A stretch of 64,000 bases of DNA, taken from NCBI RefSeq assembly GCF_019203985.1, contig NZ_JAGSPD010000001.1, positions 124,001-188,000 on the forward strand. The letters are read 5' to 3'. Positions 18,400-27,109 of the stretch are shown here, piece by piece (the stretch's first letter is position 1; each line of letters begins with the position of its first letter). Under the pieces are notes generated by a model. It searched no databases. It was not told where the DNA came from and saw only the letters and a program-made list of their open reading frames with translations. Source of the stretch: Winogradskyella luteola. GTDB lineage: Bacteria > Bacteroidota > Bacteroidia > Flavobacteriales > Flavobacteriaceae. A program made the position numbers and the translations under genes.

Positions 18400-20922
18400 A
18401 TGCGCCAGATAAAACTTTGCCTGTTACTACTCTTAGGCACCATAGTTTCTTTACATGCACAACAACCAAAAAAGCTAAATTCTTCCGAAATATACGAAGC
18501 TGTTCAAAAACTCAATGTTTTAGGCTCAGTACTTTATATTGCTGCACATCCAGATGATGAGAACACGCGTTTAATTTCATACATGTCTAATGAAGTTAAA
18601 GCACGTACAGCCTATTTATCATTGACACGTGGAGATGGCGGACAAAACCTCATCGGTCCAGAAATAAGAGAACTACTCGGAGTCATCAGAACACAAGAAT
18701 TGTTAGCAGCTAGGCGTGTCGATGGTGGTGAACAACGCTTTACAAGAGCAAATGATTTTGGTTACTCAAAACACCCTGATGAAACTTTAAAGATTTGGAA
18801 CAAAGACGAAGTTCTTTCGGACGTAGTTTGGGCAATTAGAGAATTTAAACCCGATATTATCATCAACCGTTTTGACCATAGAAGAGCCGGTAGAACACAT
18901 GGCCATCATACAAGTTCAGCAATGTTAAGCATGGAAGCTTTTGATTTGGCAAATGATCCTTCAAAGTATGCTTCGCAGTTAAAATTGACTGAGACCTGGC
19001 AACCAAAACGTCTATTTTATAATACATCTTGGTGGCGCTACGGAAGTCGAGAAGCATTCGATAAAATTGATAAAAGCAATATGCTCAAATTTGATATTGG
19101 TGTGTATTACCCAACTAAAGGCATGTCTAATAACGAAGTTGCTGCACTGGCAAGTAGCCAACATTTATGTCAAGGCTTTGGTCGTTTAACAACTCGTGGC
19201 ACCCAAGATGAATATATCGAATTCCTAAAGGGCGAGCCGCTAAAAGATAGTAATGATGTATTTTCTGGCATAGATACATCATGGAATCGTATTGAAGGCG
19301 GACAAGACATCGGTAATATCTTAAATGCAGTTGAAAAGAAGTTCAACTTTGTGAATCCAGCCGCTCACCTACCTCAACTGTTAGAAGCTTACAAACTGCT
19401 TCAAAATGTGAAAGACAACCATTGGAGAACGATAAAAACAAAAGAATTAAAAGCAATTATTGAAGCTTGTACAGGATTATATCTTGAAGTTTCTGCCAAT
19501 ACTGCCCATGCATCACCAAATTCTACTGTGAGTCTTCAAATGGAAGCCCTAAACCGAAGTAGTGCAAAAATCAGTTTAGAATCATATAAGCTATCTACAC
19601 TAGAAAATGGGATTTCCAAAACTATGATAATGCCAGAAAACCAACGCTTAAGTTTTGAAGAAGGCATAACCATACCTAAAAATATAGTTTACACAACGCC
19701 TTATTGGTTAAATAAAAAAAGTACCTTAGGCATGTATCATGTTGAGCAGCAAGAACTAATTGGTTTACCAGAAACTCCAAGAGCAGTTTTTGTAGATTTC
19801 AACTTAAATATTGAAGGAACCCCAATTACAATTACCAAACCTGTGGTATATCGTTACTCAGAACCGGACAAAGGCGAACTCTACAGACCTTTTGAAATTA
19901 TTCCTGCGGTATCAGCCAGTATTAGTGACAAGGTTTTCATTTTTGAAAGCGACCAACAAAAAGAAATTGAAGTTATTGTAAAAGCAGGCAGAGATGCTGT
20001 AGAAGGTTATGTACAAATGGCTTATCCAAACGATTGGAGCGTCTATCCAGAAAAGCAAAAAATAGAAATCGTCAATAAAGGGGACATTCAAAAAGTAGTA
20101 TTTACTGTGATTCCGCCAAAAGATCAGAGTGAAGGTTTAATCACCCCAATGGTAAATCTTAATGGAGAATTTTATACGGATGAACTTGTTGAAATTGATT
20201 ACAGCCATATTCCATATCAAACCGTGTTAATACCAAGTGAAAGTAAGGTCGTAAGGTTAGACATTAAGAAGCATGGAAACAATATTGGTTACATTGAAGG
20301 TGCTGGAGATGCCGTTCCAGAAAGTCTGCGTCAAATAGGATATAACGTTACAATTATTAAACCTGAACAGATTTCACCAGAAAACTTAGTAAATTTTGAT
20401 GCCATAGTTCTCGGCATTAGAGCCTATAAGGTAAACCCAGAGCTAAAGTTTAAACAAAAAGACTTGTTAAGTTTTGTTGACCAAGGTGGCAATCTTATAG
20501 TACAGTACAACAAATCCATTAGAAGAGGTGGAAAAGACCTGCAAGCACCTCACGGTCTTAAGATATCTTACGACAGAGTTACAAATGAAAATGCTGAGGT
20601 TAGATTTTTAGAACCTGACCATCCTTTACTCAATTTTCCGAATAAAATTACTCAAAAGGATTTTGAAGGTTGGGTTCAGGAGCGTGGTTTATATTTTCCC
20701 CATGAATGGTCTCAAGACTACACAGCATTACTATCAATGAATGACAATGGTGAAACACCAAAAAATGGAAGCTTATTAGTAACTAGGTATGGTAAAGGTT
20801 ATTACATCTACACAGGTTTGAGTTTTTTTAGAGAATTTCCAGCAGGTGTTTCTGGAGCCTACCGTCTTTTTGTAAATCTACTTTCTGCAGGAAAAGAAGA
20901 TACCCCTAAATTGAAAAATTAA
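18400..20922 (+). CDS. PIG-L family deacetylase, secreted multidomain protein
   Basis: An 840-residue protein with a signal peptide (to LHAQQ). The N-terminal domain (about residues 40-300) is PIG-L/LmbE-like: zinc-site motif AHPDDE at residues 49-54 and the THGHHTSSA histidine motif near residue 168. The remaining ~540 residues include beta-sandwich-like sequence and a C-terminal region resembling a glutamine-amidotransferase/ThuA-like flavodoxin fold (IVLGIRAYKVNPELK). PIG-L enzymes remove N-acetyl groups from GlcNAc-type substrates; here it would act in the periplasm or outside. The substrate is unknown. A TATATTTG -7-like box lies at 18368. Confidence 0.88.
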   Translation: MRQIKLCLLLLLGTIVSLHAQQPKKLNSSEIYEAVQKLNVLGSVLYIAAHPDDENTRLISYMSNEVKARTAYLSLTRGDGGQNLIGPEIRELLGVIRTQELLAARRVDGGEQRFTRANDFGYSKHPDETLKIWNKDEVLSDVVWAIREFKPDIIINRFDHRRAGRTHGHHTSSAMLSMEAFDLANDPSKYASQLKLTETWQPKRLFYNTSWWRYGSREAFDKIDKSNMLKFDIGVYYPTKGMSNNEVAALASSQHLCQGFGRLTTRGTQDEYIEFLKGEPLKDSNDVFSGIDTSWNRIEGGQDIGNILNAVEKKFNFVNPAAHLPQLLEAYKLLQNVKDNHWRTIKTKELKAIIEACTGLYLEVSANTAHASPNSTVSLQMEALNRSSAKISLESYKLSTLENGISKTMIMPENQRLSFEEGITIPKNIVYTTPYWLNKKSTLGMYHVEQQELIGLPETPRAVFVDFNLNIEGTPITITKPVVYRYSEPDKGELYRPFEIIPAVSASISDKVFIFESDQQKEIEVIVKAGRDAVEGYVQMAYPNDWSVYPEKQKIEIVNKGDIQKVVFTVIPPKDQSEGLITPMVNLNGEFYTDELVEIDYSHIPYQTVLIPSESKVVRLDIKKHGNNIGYIEGAGDAVPESLRQIGYNVTIIKPEQISPENLVNFDAIVLGIRAYKVNPELKFKQKDLLSFVDQGGNLIVQYNKSIRRGGKDLQAPHGLKISYDRVTNENAEVRFLEPDHPLLNFPNKITQKDFEGWVQERGLYFPHEWSQDYTALLSMNDNGETPKNGSLLVTRYGKGYYIYTGLSFFREFPAGVSGAYRLFVNLLSAGKEDTPKLKN

Positions 20923-20969
20923 TCTTAATGAAATAAATTATAAATAAGAGACAATCAACAACTAAACTA

Positions 20970-21083
20970 ATGAACAACCAATCACAACCGAAACAAAAAT
21001 GGGATAAAATGTATACCATTGTATTAATTGCCAATGCCTTATATATTCTACTATTTTACTTTATAACAGCTTCATTCGCTTAA
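20970..21083 (+). CDS. 37-residue membrane protein upstream of the symporter
   Basis: An ATG at 20970 opens a 37-residue frame: a polar N terminus (MNNQSQPKQKWDKMY) followed by one transmembrane helix ending FITASFA. The sodium:solute symporter gene begins five bases after its stop. Size, single helix and tight spacing suggest a small accessory subunit or leader peptide of the symporter. The family is not recognised. Confidence 0.55.
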   Translation: MNNQSQPKQKWDKMYTIVLIANALYILLFYFITASFA

Positions 21084-21087
21084 CTTT

Positions 21088-22893
21088 ATGCAACAAACTT
21101 TAGATTGGATTGACTGGACGGTTTTAATTGCCACCTTAACTACTATTGTCGGCTATGGCACATGGAAAACTAGAGGCAGTAAAAATGTTCAAGATTACGT
21201 AAGAGGAGGAAATACGTCTAAATGGTGGACTATAGGATTGTCTGTAATGGCAACACAGGCAAGTGCAATTACATTCCTTTCTACTACAGGCCAGGCATTT
21301 TCAGATGGTATGGGCTTTGTTCAATTTTATTTTGGACTACCAATTGCCATGGTAATTATCTGCTTAGTTTTTATTCCACTCTATCATCGCCTTAAAGTTT
21401 ATACAGCTTATGAGTTTCTCGAAAATAGATTTGACCTTAAAACCAGAAGTCTTACCGCTATCCTATTCTTAATTCAACGCGGATTGGCTGCAGGAATCAC
21501 CATTTTTGCCCCTGCTATTATCCTATCCGTTGTATTGGGGTGGAACATCGTTACACTCAACATTGTTATTGGTGTTTTGGTTATTATCTATACCGTTTCG
21601 GGTGGTACAAAAGCAGTTACAGTAACACAGAAACAACAGATGTTTGTCATCTTTGCCGGTATGGTAGCAGCTTTGGTTATTATCATTAATTTAATCCCTA
21701 ATGAAGTTTCTTTTACTGATGCCATTGATATTGCTGGTGCTACTGGTAAAATGGAAGTTTTAGATTTTTCATTTGATTTGGAAAACAGGTATACGGTTTG
21801 GACTGGACTTATCGGCGGAACCTTTTTAATGCTCTCTTATTTCGGCACAGACCAAAGTCAGGTGCAACGTTATCTATCGGGTAAATCCATGAAAGAAATG
21901 CAAATGGGGTTACTCTTCAATGGCTTACTGAAAGTACCAATGCAGTTTTTTATTCTTTTGGTTGGTGTTATGGTATTTGTTTTCTACCAGTTTAATCCAT
22001 CTCCCCTTAACTTTATCGATGCTTCAACGCAAACCGTTTTAGCTTCGGAATATGGTGATGAATACAGATCACTTCAAGATAAACAGGCCAAACTTTTTAC
22101 CAAGAAAAAAGAACTAAGTTTGGCCTACTCTAAAAACGATAATCCTAGTTTAAAATCAGAATTATTCACATTAGATAGTATCGAAAAAATCCATCGACTA
22201 GATTCTAAATTCTTAATAAAAAAAGCTGTTGATACAGAATATAGAACACGTTATTCAAAACTTCAAAAAGAAGTTGAAGGGTTAAAATCTAATCCTGAAA
22301 GCGAAGCCTATATAGAAAAATCTGCTGAACTGACTTCTCTCTACAATGATGCTGCCAAGGATACACAGACCAATGATAGGGATTACATGTTTATTCGATT
22401 TATATTAAACCATTTACCGACTGGACTTATTGGATTATTATTAGCCGTAATTTTATCAGCTGCCATGTCCTCAACTGCATCAGAGATAAATGCCTTAGCC
22501 ACTATTACTTCTATTGATTTATATGGAAGGAACCAAAAGGAAGATAAAGGAGAAGAACATATGGTAAAAATGACCAAATGGTTTACGTTTGGCTGGGGAA
22601 TTGTTGCCATAATAATTGCATGTTTTGCTAATCTCGCCGAAAATTTAATTCAACTCGTTAACATCATTGGTTCCATATTTTATGGAAATGTACTAGGTAT
22701 TTTCCTTTTAGCATTCTTCTTTAAATACATTAAAGGCAATGCTGTTTTTACGGGTGCATTAATTACGCAAACTATAGTAATTGTTGGTTGGTGGCTAGAT
22801 TGGATGCCTTATCTATGGCTCAATTTATTCGGGTGCGTTCTAGTTATTGTGATCGCTCATATCTTGCAAATGTTAGGACAATCGAAAAAGTAA
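21088..22893 (+). CDS. Sodium:solute symporter (SSS family)
   Basis: A 601-residue inner-membrane protein with about 13-14 hydrophobic helices. SSS-family signs are the N-terminal RGGNTSKWWTIGLSVMATQASAITFLSTTGQAF segment and the LLAVILSAAMSSTASEINALATI segment near residue 455. A charged insertion of roughly 100 residues (about 325-430) separates helices in the middle. The family imports sugars, amino acids, vitamins or sialic acid with Na+. The PIG-L deacetylase gene upstream hints at an amino-sugar-related substrate, which is only inference. Confidence 0.93.
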   Translation: MQQTLDWIDWTVLIATLTTIVGYGTWKTRGSKNVQDYVRGGNTSKWWTIGLSVMATQASAITFLSTTGQAFSDGMGFVQFYFGLPIAMVIICLVFIPLYHRLKVYTAYEFLENRFDLKTRSLTAILFLIQRGLAAGITIFAPAIILSVVLGWNIVTLNIVIGVLVIIYTVSGGTKAVTVTQKQQMFVIFAGMVAALVIIINLIPNEVSFTDAIDIAGATGKMEVLDFSFDLENRYTVWTGLIGGTFLMLSYFGTDQSQVQRYLSGKSMKEMQMGLLFNGLLKVPMQFFILLVGVMVFVFYQFNPSPLNFIDASTQTVLASEYGDEYRSLQDKQAKLFTKKKELSLAYSKNDNPSLKSELFTLDSIEKIHRLDSKFLIKKAVDTEYRTRYSKLQKEVEGLKSNPESEAYIEKSAELTSLYNDAAKDTQTNDRDYMFIRFILNHLPTGLIGLLLAVILSAAMSSTASEINALATITSIDLYGRNQKEDKGEEHMVKMTKWFTFGWGIVAIIIACFANLAENLIQLVNIIGSIFYGNVLGIFLLAFFFKYIKGNAVFTGALITQTIVIVGWWLDWMPYLWLNLFGCVLVIVIAHILQMLGQSKK

Positions 22894-22995
22894 AGTGTAA
22901 TACCACAAACCATCTCGCCCAATCCATAGTGTCTTATAATCAATATAAATTGCAACGCTATGCTCGCGATAATAATAATTAGGAGATAAACAAAA

Positions 22996-23043
22996 AAACG
23001 CAACTCTCTTGGTTACTAGCATAGCCAAAGTAGAATTGCGTTT
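22996..23043. terminator. Possible bidirectional terminator hairpin
   Basis: An 8-base inverted repeat AAACGCAA / TTGCGTTT with a long (32-base) interior lies between the convergent symporter and DUF2911 genes. Its position suits transcript ends for both strands, but the loop is large, so confidence is limited. Confidence 0.4.
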
Positions 23044-23091
23044 AATAAATATTCTAATGTTTAAAAAACGAAGCGTATCTAAAATCCAAAA

Positions 23092-23940
23092 TTACATCGC
23101 TCCCCATTCTTTTAAAGATTCCTTATTCATCTTTACATAATCTGCATTTTCAGCTTTCTTAGCTCCTTCAAGAGATTTTTTAGCAGCAGCTATTGCGCCT
23201 TTTTTATCACCATTAGCTGCATGGATTAGAGATTGTTGTCTTAAATACCAAAAACGTGGTTGGTCTTTTGTCATATCGACCGCTTTATCAATCCAATGCA
23301 TAGCCTTATCCAAATCTTTACCTTCGCTTAGTTTATAGACAGCAGCTGAGTAATAATCACCAGCTGAAGGACCATTCATCACCTTATTAATCGATGCCGT
23401 TGCCTTTTCTTCTGTTGGTACTTTAAAGGTTACAGCAGCATAGACGTTTTCCCAAATAAACCCGATGTTCGCAGAACTATTGGTCAAATCATCAAAGCCT
23501 ATGGTCCAAGTTTCTACGTCCATTGGCATTTTATATGTTTTAGCAGAAACTTTAGCTGCTACTTTAGAGTCGTCCCACTCCCTTGGCGTTCCCCAGTTAT
23601 TGGTGTCCGAATAAAAAATTACATCCCAATTGTTTTCGTTTGGAGAAATAAAAATCGCATAAGAACCCGCTTTTAAGTTGTTACCATCAATAGTTACATC
23701 ATCACCAAAAGTAATCATTGTGTTTTTATTTGCGCCAGCTCTCCACATTTTGCCATATGGAACTAAATCGCCAAATATTTTTCTTCCTTTCATACTCGGG
23801 CGAGAATATTCCAGGGTAACGTCAGTTAAACCAACCTTCTGCTCTATTTTAGTCATAGGGCTTGGTTGAGGTGTTTCAACCTGTGCATTTACAGAAAACA
23901 TTAAAGTTAACGCAAATGCAAAAAGTACTAATTTCTTCAT
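23092..23940 (-). CDS. DUF2911 domain protein with TPR-like C terminus
   Basis: A 282-residue protein with a signal peptide (to SVNAQ). The mature N-terminal ~150 residues match DUF2911: KIEQKVGLTDVTLEYSRPSMKGRKIFG, then LVPYGKMWRAGANKNT, and NWGTPREWDDSKV. The C-terminal ~90 residues form helix pairs like tetratricopeptide repeats (KAMHWIDKAVDMTKDQPRFW). Probably periplasmic. DUF2911 proteins are common in Bacteroidota and have no assigned function. Confidence 0.85.
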   Translation of the reverse strand: MKKLVLFAFALTLMFSVNAQVETPQPSPMTKIEQKVGLTDVTLEYSRPSMKGRKIFGDLVPYGKMWRAGANKNTMITFGDDVTIDGNNLKAGSYAIFISPNENNWDVIFYSDTNNWGTPREWDDSKVAAKVSAKTYKMPMDVETWTIGFDDLTNSSANIGFIWENVYAAVTFKVPTEEKATASINKVMNGPSAGDYYSAAVYKLSEGKDLDKAMHWIDKAVDMTKDQPRFWYLRQQSLIHAANGDKKGAIAAAKKSLEGAKKAENADYVKMNKESLKEWGAM

Positions 23941-24078
23941 TTTGTCTAGTGTTAAGTGTTTATTATTTAGTGCGATAAAGATACGACCAAACCTATGCCT
24001 TGTGTGTTAACAATTCCTTAAAATGGAATTAAGAACATGTAATTTTTCAATTAAAATTATATCATTTCCAATTTATTA

Positions 24079-24096
24079 ATCGTAATATTGCAATAT
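24079..24096. promoter_or_regulatory. Candidate ArsR operator
   Basis: ATATTGCAATAT (24085-24096) is a perfect 12-base palindrome 16 bases before the arsR start. An overlapping imperfect dyad ATCGTAATATTGCAAT (24079-24094) is also present. Dyads of AT-rich sequence right before the gene are typical ArsR/SmtB binding sites; binding is inferred. Confidence 0.5.
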
Positions 24097-24112
24097 AATA
24101 ATATATAACAAT

Positions 24113-24445
24113 ATGGGGCTAACAAAAAGTGAGATCTTTACTGAGGAACAAAATCAAATAGCAAATATCGCAAAAGCATTCGGACATCCTGCCAGGGTTG
24201 CTATTTTGCAATATTTATTCAAAATAAATTCTTGCATTTGTGGTGATTTAGTTGAAGAAATAGGCCTAGCCCAACCAACGATTTCTCAGCACCTTAAAGA
24301 ACTTAAAAATATAGGTCTCATAAAAGGCAATATTGAAGGCACCAGTATTTGTTACTGTATCAATAAAGACAATTGGTCCAAGATGAAGACCATTGTCAGT
24401 GAATTTTTAAACCAAGACCTAAACGAAAATATTAATTGTTGCTAA
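24113..24445 (+). CDS. arsR: ArsR-family transcriptional repressor
   Basis: A 110-residue winged-helix regulator (IAKAFGHPARVAILQYL, then PTISQHLKELKNIGLI as the recognition helix). The CICGDLV segment at about residues 39-45 places two cysteines in the helix alpha3 region where As(III) binds in ArsR proteins, and the protein ends in NCC. As(III) binding should release it from DNA and induce the operon. It is the first of four co-oriented arsenic genes. Confidence 0.9.
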   Translation: MGLTKSEIFTEEQNQIANIAKAFGHPARVAILQYLFKINSCICGDLVEEIGLAQPTISQHLKELKNIGLIKGNIEGTSICYCINKDNWSKMKTIVSEFLNQDLNENINCC

Positions 24446-24455
24446 ACATTTATTA

Positions 24456-24923
24456 ATGAAACTATTAGAATTAAAATCGAAATTAAATCAGCTAGAAACC
24501 ATAGCCTTTAAATTACCAAACGGAACATTAGTTCCTAATCATTTTCACGTTACAGAAGTTGGAAGAATTACGAAAGACTTCATTGATTGTGGCGGAACTG
24601 TTAGGCATGAAGAAGTGGTTAACTTTCAGCTTTGGGAAGCGAATGATTATAACCACAGGTTACACCCAGAAAAGTTATTGAATATCATTGAGTTATCTGA
24701 AAAGGTATTAGAACTTGAAAATAGAGAGATAGAAGTAGAATACCAAGGCAATACCATTCAAAAATTCGGAGTTGATTTTGATGGAAAAAACTTCTTGCTA
24801 ACCACTAAGCAAACCGATTGTCTGGCAAAAGATAAATGTGGTATCCCAGTAGAAAAACAAAAAATAAAACTATCTGATTTGAGTGACGAACCTTGTTGTT
24901 CACCAGATGGAAATTGTTGCTAA
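24456..24923 (+). CDS. DUF6428 family protein of arsenic operon
   Basis: A 155-residue cytosolic protein, 10 bases after arsR. It has the LPNGTLVPNHFHVTEVGRI segment (residues 20-38), which resembles a cupin-like metal-site strand with H-F-H, and FIDCGGTVR. It ends in a cysteine cluster EPCCSPDGNCC. Members of DUF6428 occur in Bacteroidota ars operons; the biochemical role is unknown. A thiol-based As(III) sequestering or handover role is an inference from the tail and the context. Confidence 0.75.
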   Translation: MKLLELKSKLNQLETIAFKLPNGTLVPNHFHVTEVGRITKDFIDCGGTVRHEEVVNFQLWEANDYNHRLHPEKLLNIIELSEKVLELENREIEVEYQGNTIQKFGVDFDGKNFLLTTKQTDCLAKDKCGIPVEKQKIKLSDLSDEPCCSPDGNCC

Positions 24924-24934
24924 AGCTCATAAAA

Positions 24935-25570
24935 ATGACAACTACAAAAACAATCCTATTTTCGGAAATAGAAAAATCAATTAAGAAATTGAATATTCAA
25001 ACTATTTCCAAAGAACGCAAGGCAGTTTTGCAACCGCTAACCGAGTTCATTCAAACGAAAGTTGATAGCGCTAAAGAAATTCGTATCAACTTTATTTGTA
25101 CCCACAATTCAAGAAGAAGCCATTTATCACAAGTTTGGGCGCAAACCATGGCGCAATATTTTAATATTAAAAACGTGTATTGCTATTCTGGTGGAACTGA
25201 AGCAACAGCACTTTTCCCAATGGCTTCTGAAACATTGAAAAATTCGGGTTTTCAAATAAAAATCATTTCAGAAAATGACAATCCTATTTATAGTATTAAA
25301 TATGCTGAAAATGCACATCCCATAATAGGGTTTTCAAAAAAACTTGATGACGATTTTAACCCAAAATCAGAATTTGCGGCAATTATGACTTGCGATTCTG
25401 CAAATGAAGCTTGTCCTTTTGTTCCTGGTGCAGAAAAACGCATTCCGATAACTTTTGAAGACCCAAAAGCTTTTGACGACACACCGCAACAAAAAGAAAA
25501 GTATAAGGAACGAAGCCTTCAAATTGCAACAGAACTTAAATATGTCTTTTCAAATATTGAACATAAATAA
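24935..25570 (+). CDS. arsC: Arsenate reductase-like low-molecular-weight phosphatase
   Basis: A 211-residue protein with an N-terminal helical extension, then a phosphatase-type P-loop C55-T-H-N-S-R-R61-S. A second cysteine pair, C153 and C160 (spacing C-X6-C, within TCDSANEACPFVPG), matches the redox cysteines of thioredoxin-coupled ArsC. It would reduce arsenate to arsenite using a cysteine relay and thioredoxin. The usual second loop Cys (CTGNSCRS) is Arg60. I chose ATG 24935, 11 bases after the DUF6428 stop. A tyrosine-phosphatase role cannot be excluded. Confidence 0.82.
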   Translation: MTTTKTILFSEIEKSIKKLNIQTISKERKAVLQPLTEFIQTKVDSAKEIRINFICTHNSRRSHLSQVWAQTMAQYFNIKNVYCYSGGTEATALFPMASETLKNSGFQIKIISENDNPIYSIKYAENAHPIIGFSKKLDDDFNPKSEFAAIMTCDSANEACPFVPGAEKRIPITFEDPKAFDDTPQQKEKYKERSLQIATELKYVFSNIEHK

Positions 25571-25669
25571 GCATCAAACCTGTTTTGTTTAATTGATTCT
25601 CGATTATAAAATTCTGAAAATAAATTCGGAATAAAATGAAATCGAAGGTTCACAAACACAATAAAACAA

Positions 25670-26353
25670 ATGGAAAAATACGTGGGTAAAAAAGAAATTG
25701 CCGAACTCATCGGAACATTTGCTATGGTATTCTGTGGCTGTGGAGCTATGACTGTAGATGAAATCACTGGCGGAAGCATAACACATGTTGGTGTTGCCAT
25801 AACCTGGGGACTTATTGTTATGACCATGATTTATGCTTTTGGCGAAATTTCTGGTGCACACTTCAATCCTGCTGTTACTGTAGCTTTTGCTTTCGCAAAA
25901 AAATTTGAATGGAAAAAAGTTCCTAGATATCTATTATTTCAAACCATTGGTGTCTTTTTGGCCATTGGTATTTTGTGGGTTTTATTTCCAGAAAGTGAAA
26001 GTTTCGGACATACTTATCCCGCCGAAGGTTTTCAGCCTTACAAAGCTTTTATTCTAGAATTATTACTAACTTTTTTCTTAATGGTAGTCATCATAAACGT
26101 ATCTACAGGCAGTAAAGAAATTGGTACTATGGCTGCCATTGCAGTAGGTGCAGTTATACTTTTAGAAGCCATGTTTGCAGGCCCAATGACTAAAGCTTCT
26201 ATGAATCCTGCTAGATCTCTTGCGCCGGCTATTATTTCTGGTAACATCCAGCATCTATGGCTTTATCTTACAGCACCATTCATTGGTGCTTTGTTAGCAG
26301 TTGTGAGCTGTAAATTGGTAAAAGATGATAATTGTTGCGATAAAGATTGTTAA
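25670..26353 (+). CDS. Aquaporin/MIP-family channel, putative arsenite efflux channel
   Basis: A 227-residue six-helix channel with both NPA boxes (FNPAVT at 65-70; MNPARS at 178-183, the second followed by the selectivity-filter Arg182). It is the last gene of the arsenic operon, about 100 bases after arsC. Arsenite in its neutral form passes through aquaglyceroporins, and AqpS of Sinorhizobium performs arsenite exit beside ArsC, so the same downhill route is likely here. The C terminus KDDNCCDKDC is cysteine-rich and faces the cytoplasm. No ArsB or Acr3 pump gene is in the window. Confidence 0.85.
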   Translation: MEKYVGKKEIAELIGTFAMVFCGCGAMTVDEITGGSITHVGVAITWGLIVMTMIYAFGEISGAHFNPAVTVAFAFAKKFEWKKVPRYLLFQTIGVFLAIGILWVLFPESESFGHTYPAEGFQPYKAFILELLLTFFLMVVIINVSTGSKEIGTMAAIAVGAVILLEAMFAGPMTKASMNPARSLAPAIISGNIQHLWLYLTAPFIGALLAVVSCKLVKDDNCCDKDC

Positions 26354-26390
26354 AATTTAGCTAGATTAACTCACATTTTCTTGTTAAATT

Positions 26391-26422
26391 TTGTTTAACT
26401 TAATTACAAAATAGTTAAACAA
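26391..26422. promoter_or_regulatory. Inverted-repeat operator upstream of tetR
   Basis: Perfect inverted repeat TTGTTTAACT - 12 nt - AGTTAAACAA, ending 30 bases before the tetR start, with a TATCTTTA -7-like box beginning 5 bases after it. The same layout recurs at 35540-35571 before the second half of the light cluster. It is probably the binding site of the TetR protein encoded just downstream. Confidence 0.7.
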
Positions 26423-26452
26423 TTTATATCTTTACATTATAAATAAATTATA

Positions 26453-27109
26453 ATGGCAAAGAAAAAATCTATTTCTCAAGAGGATATTATCAGTGCTTAC
26501 ATGGATTATGTATTAATCCACAATGAACAACCAAAGTCAGTATACGCCTTTGCAAAAGACAACAACATGGAAGAACAGAAGTTTTACGAGTTCTTCTCAT
26601 CCTTTGATTCATTAGAACAGTCTATTTTCAAAATCTTTTTTGATAATGCCCATGCAGTATTAGAAAAAAGTGAAGATTATCTAACCTTTGATGCACGTAA
26701 CAAATTACTGAGTTTTTATTATACTTTTTTTGAGATATTAACTGCTAACAGAAGCTATGTTGTACATGCGCTTGGTGATAATAAGAGTTCTTTAAAATAT
26801 TTAAAGACTTTAGCCCATCTCAAAAAACGTTTTACAAATTATATTGAACATCTCAATATCAAAACAATTGATTTAAAGCAAGATCAATTGACTAAAATTC
26901 AGAATAGGAGTCTAAAAGAATCTGCTTGGCTACAGTTATTAGTAACCATAAAATTTTGGACGGAAGACACCTCACCTTCTTTTGAAAAGACAGATATATT
27001 TATCGAAAAATCTGTAAGAGCCAGTTTCGATCTTATTGACACAACACCTTATAAAAGCTTGGTAGACCTAGGTAAGTTTTTGTACAAGGAAAAAATGCAC
27101 ATGAGCTAA
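26453..27109 (+). CDS. TetR/AcrR-family transcriptional regulator
   Basis: A 218-residue protein with an N-terminal helix-turn-helix (SQEDIISAYMDYVL, SVYAFAKDNNMEEQKFYEFFSSF, residues 6-50) and a helical ligand domain of about 160 residues. It heads a plus-strand cluster of photolyase, flavin and tetrapyrrole-related genes and starts one base before the ABC1 kinase gene. The inverted repeat in its promoter and the matching one at 35540 suggest autoregulation plus control of the second block. The ligand is unknown. Confidence 0.85.
   Translation: MAKKKSISQEDIISAYMDYVLIHNEQPKSVYAFAKDNNMEEQKFYEFFSSFDSLEQSIFKIFFDNAHAVLEKSEDYLTFDARNKLLSFYYTFFEILTANRSYVVHALGDNKSSLKYLKTLAHLKKRFTNYIEHLNIKTIDLKQDQLTKIQNRSLKESAWLQLLVTIKFWTEDTSPSFEKTDIFIEKSVRASFDLIDTTPYKSLVDLGKFLYKEKMHMS

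Noticed and set aside
22788..22982. Short plus-strand frame overlapping the symporter end
   Set aside because: It is mostly an out-of-frame read of the symporter gene with no family signal.
24893..24934. ArsC start overlapping the DUF6428 gene
   Set aside because: The overlap encodes no family sequence; ATG 24935 after the DUF6428 stop fits better.
25670..26353. Plain water channel unrelated to arsenic
   Set aside because: Possible, but the position directly behind arsR, DUF6428 and arsC and the Cys-rich C terminus make an arsenite role more likely.
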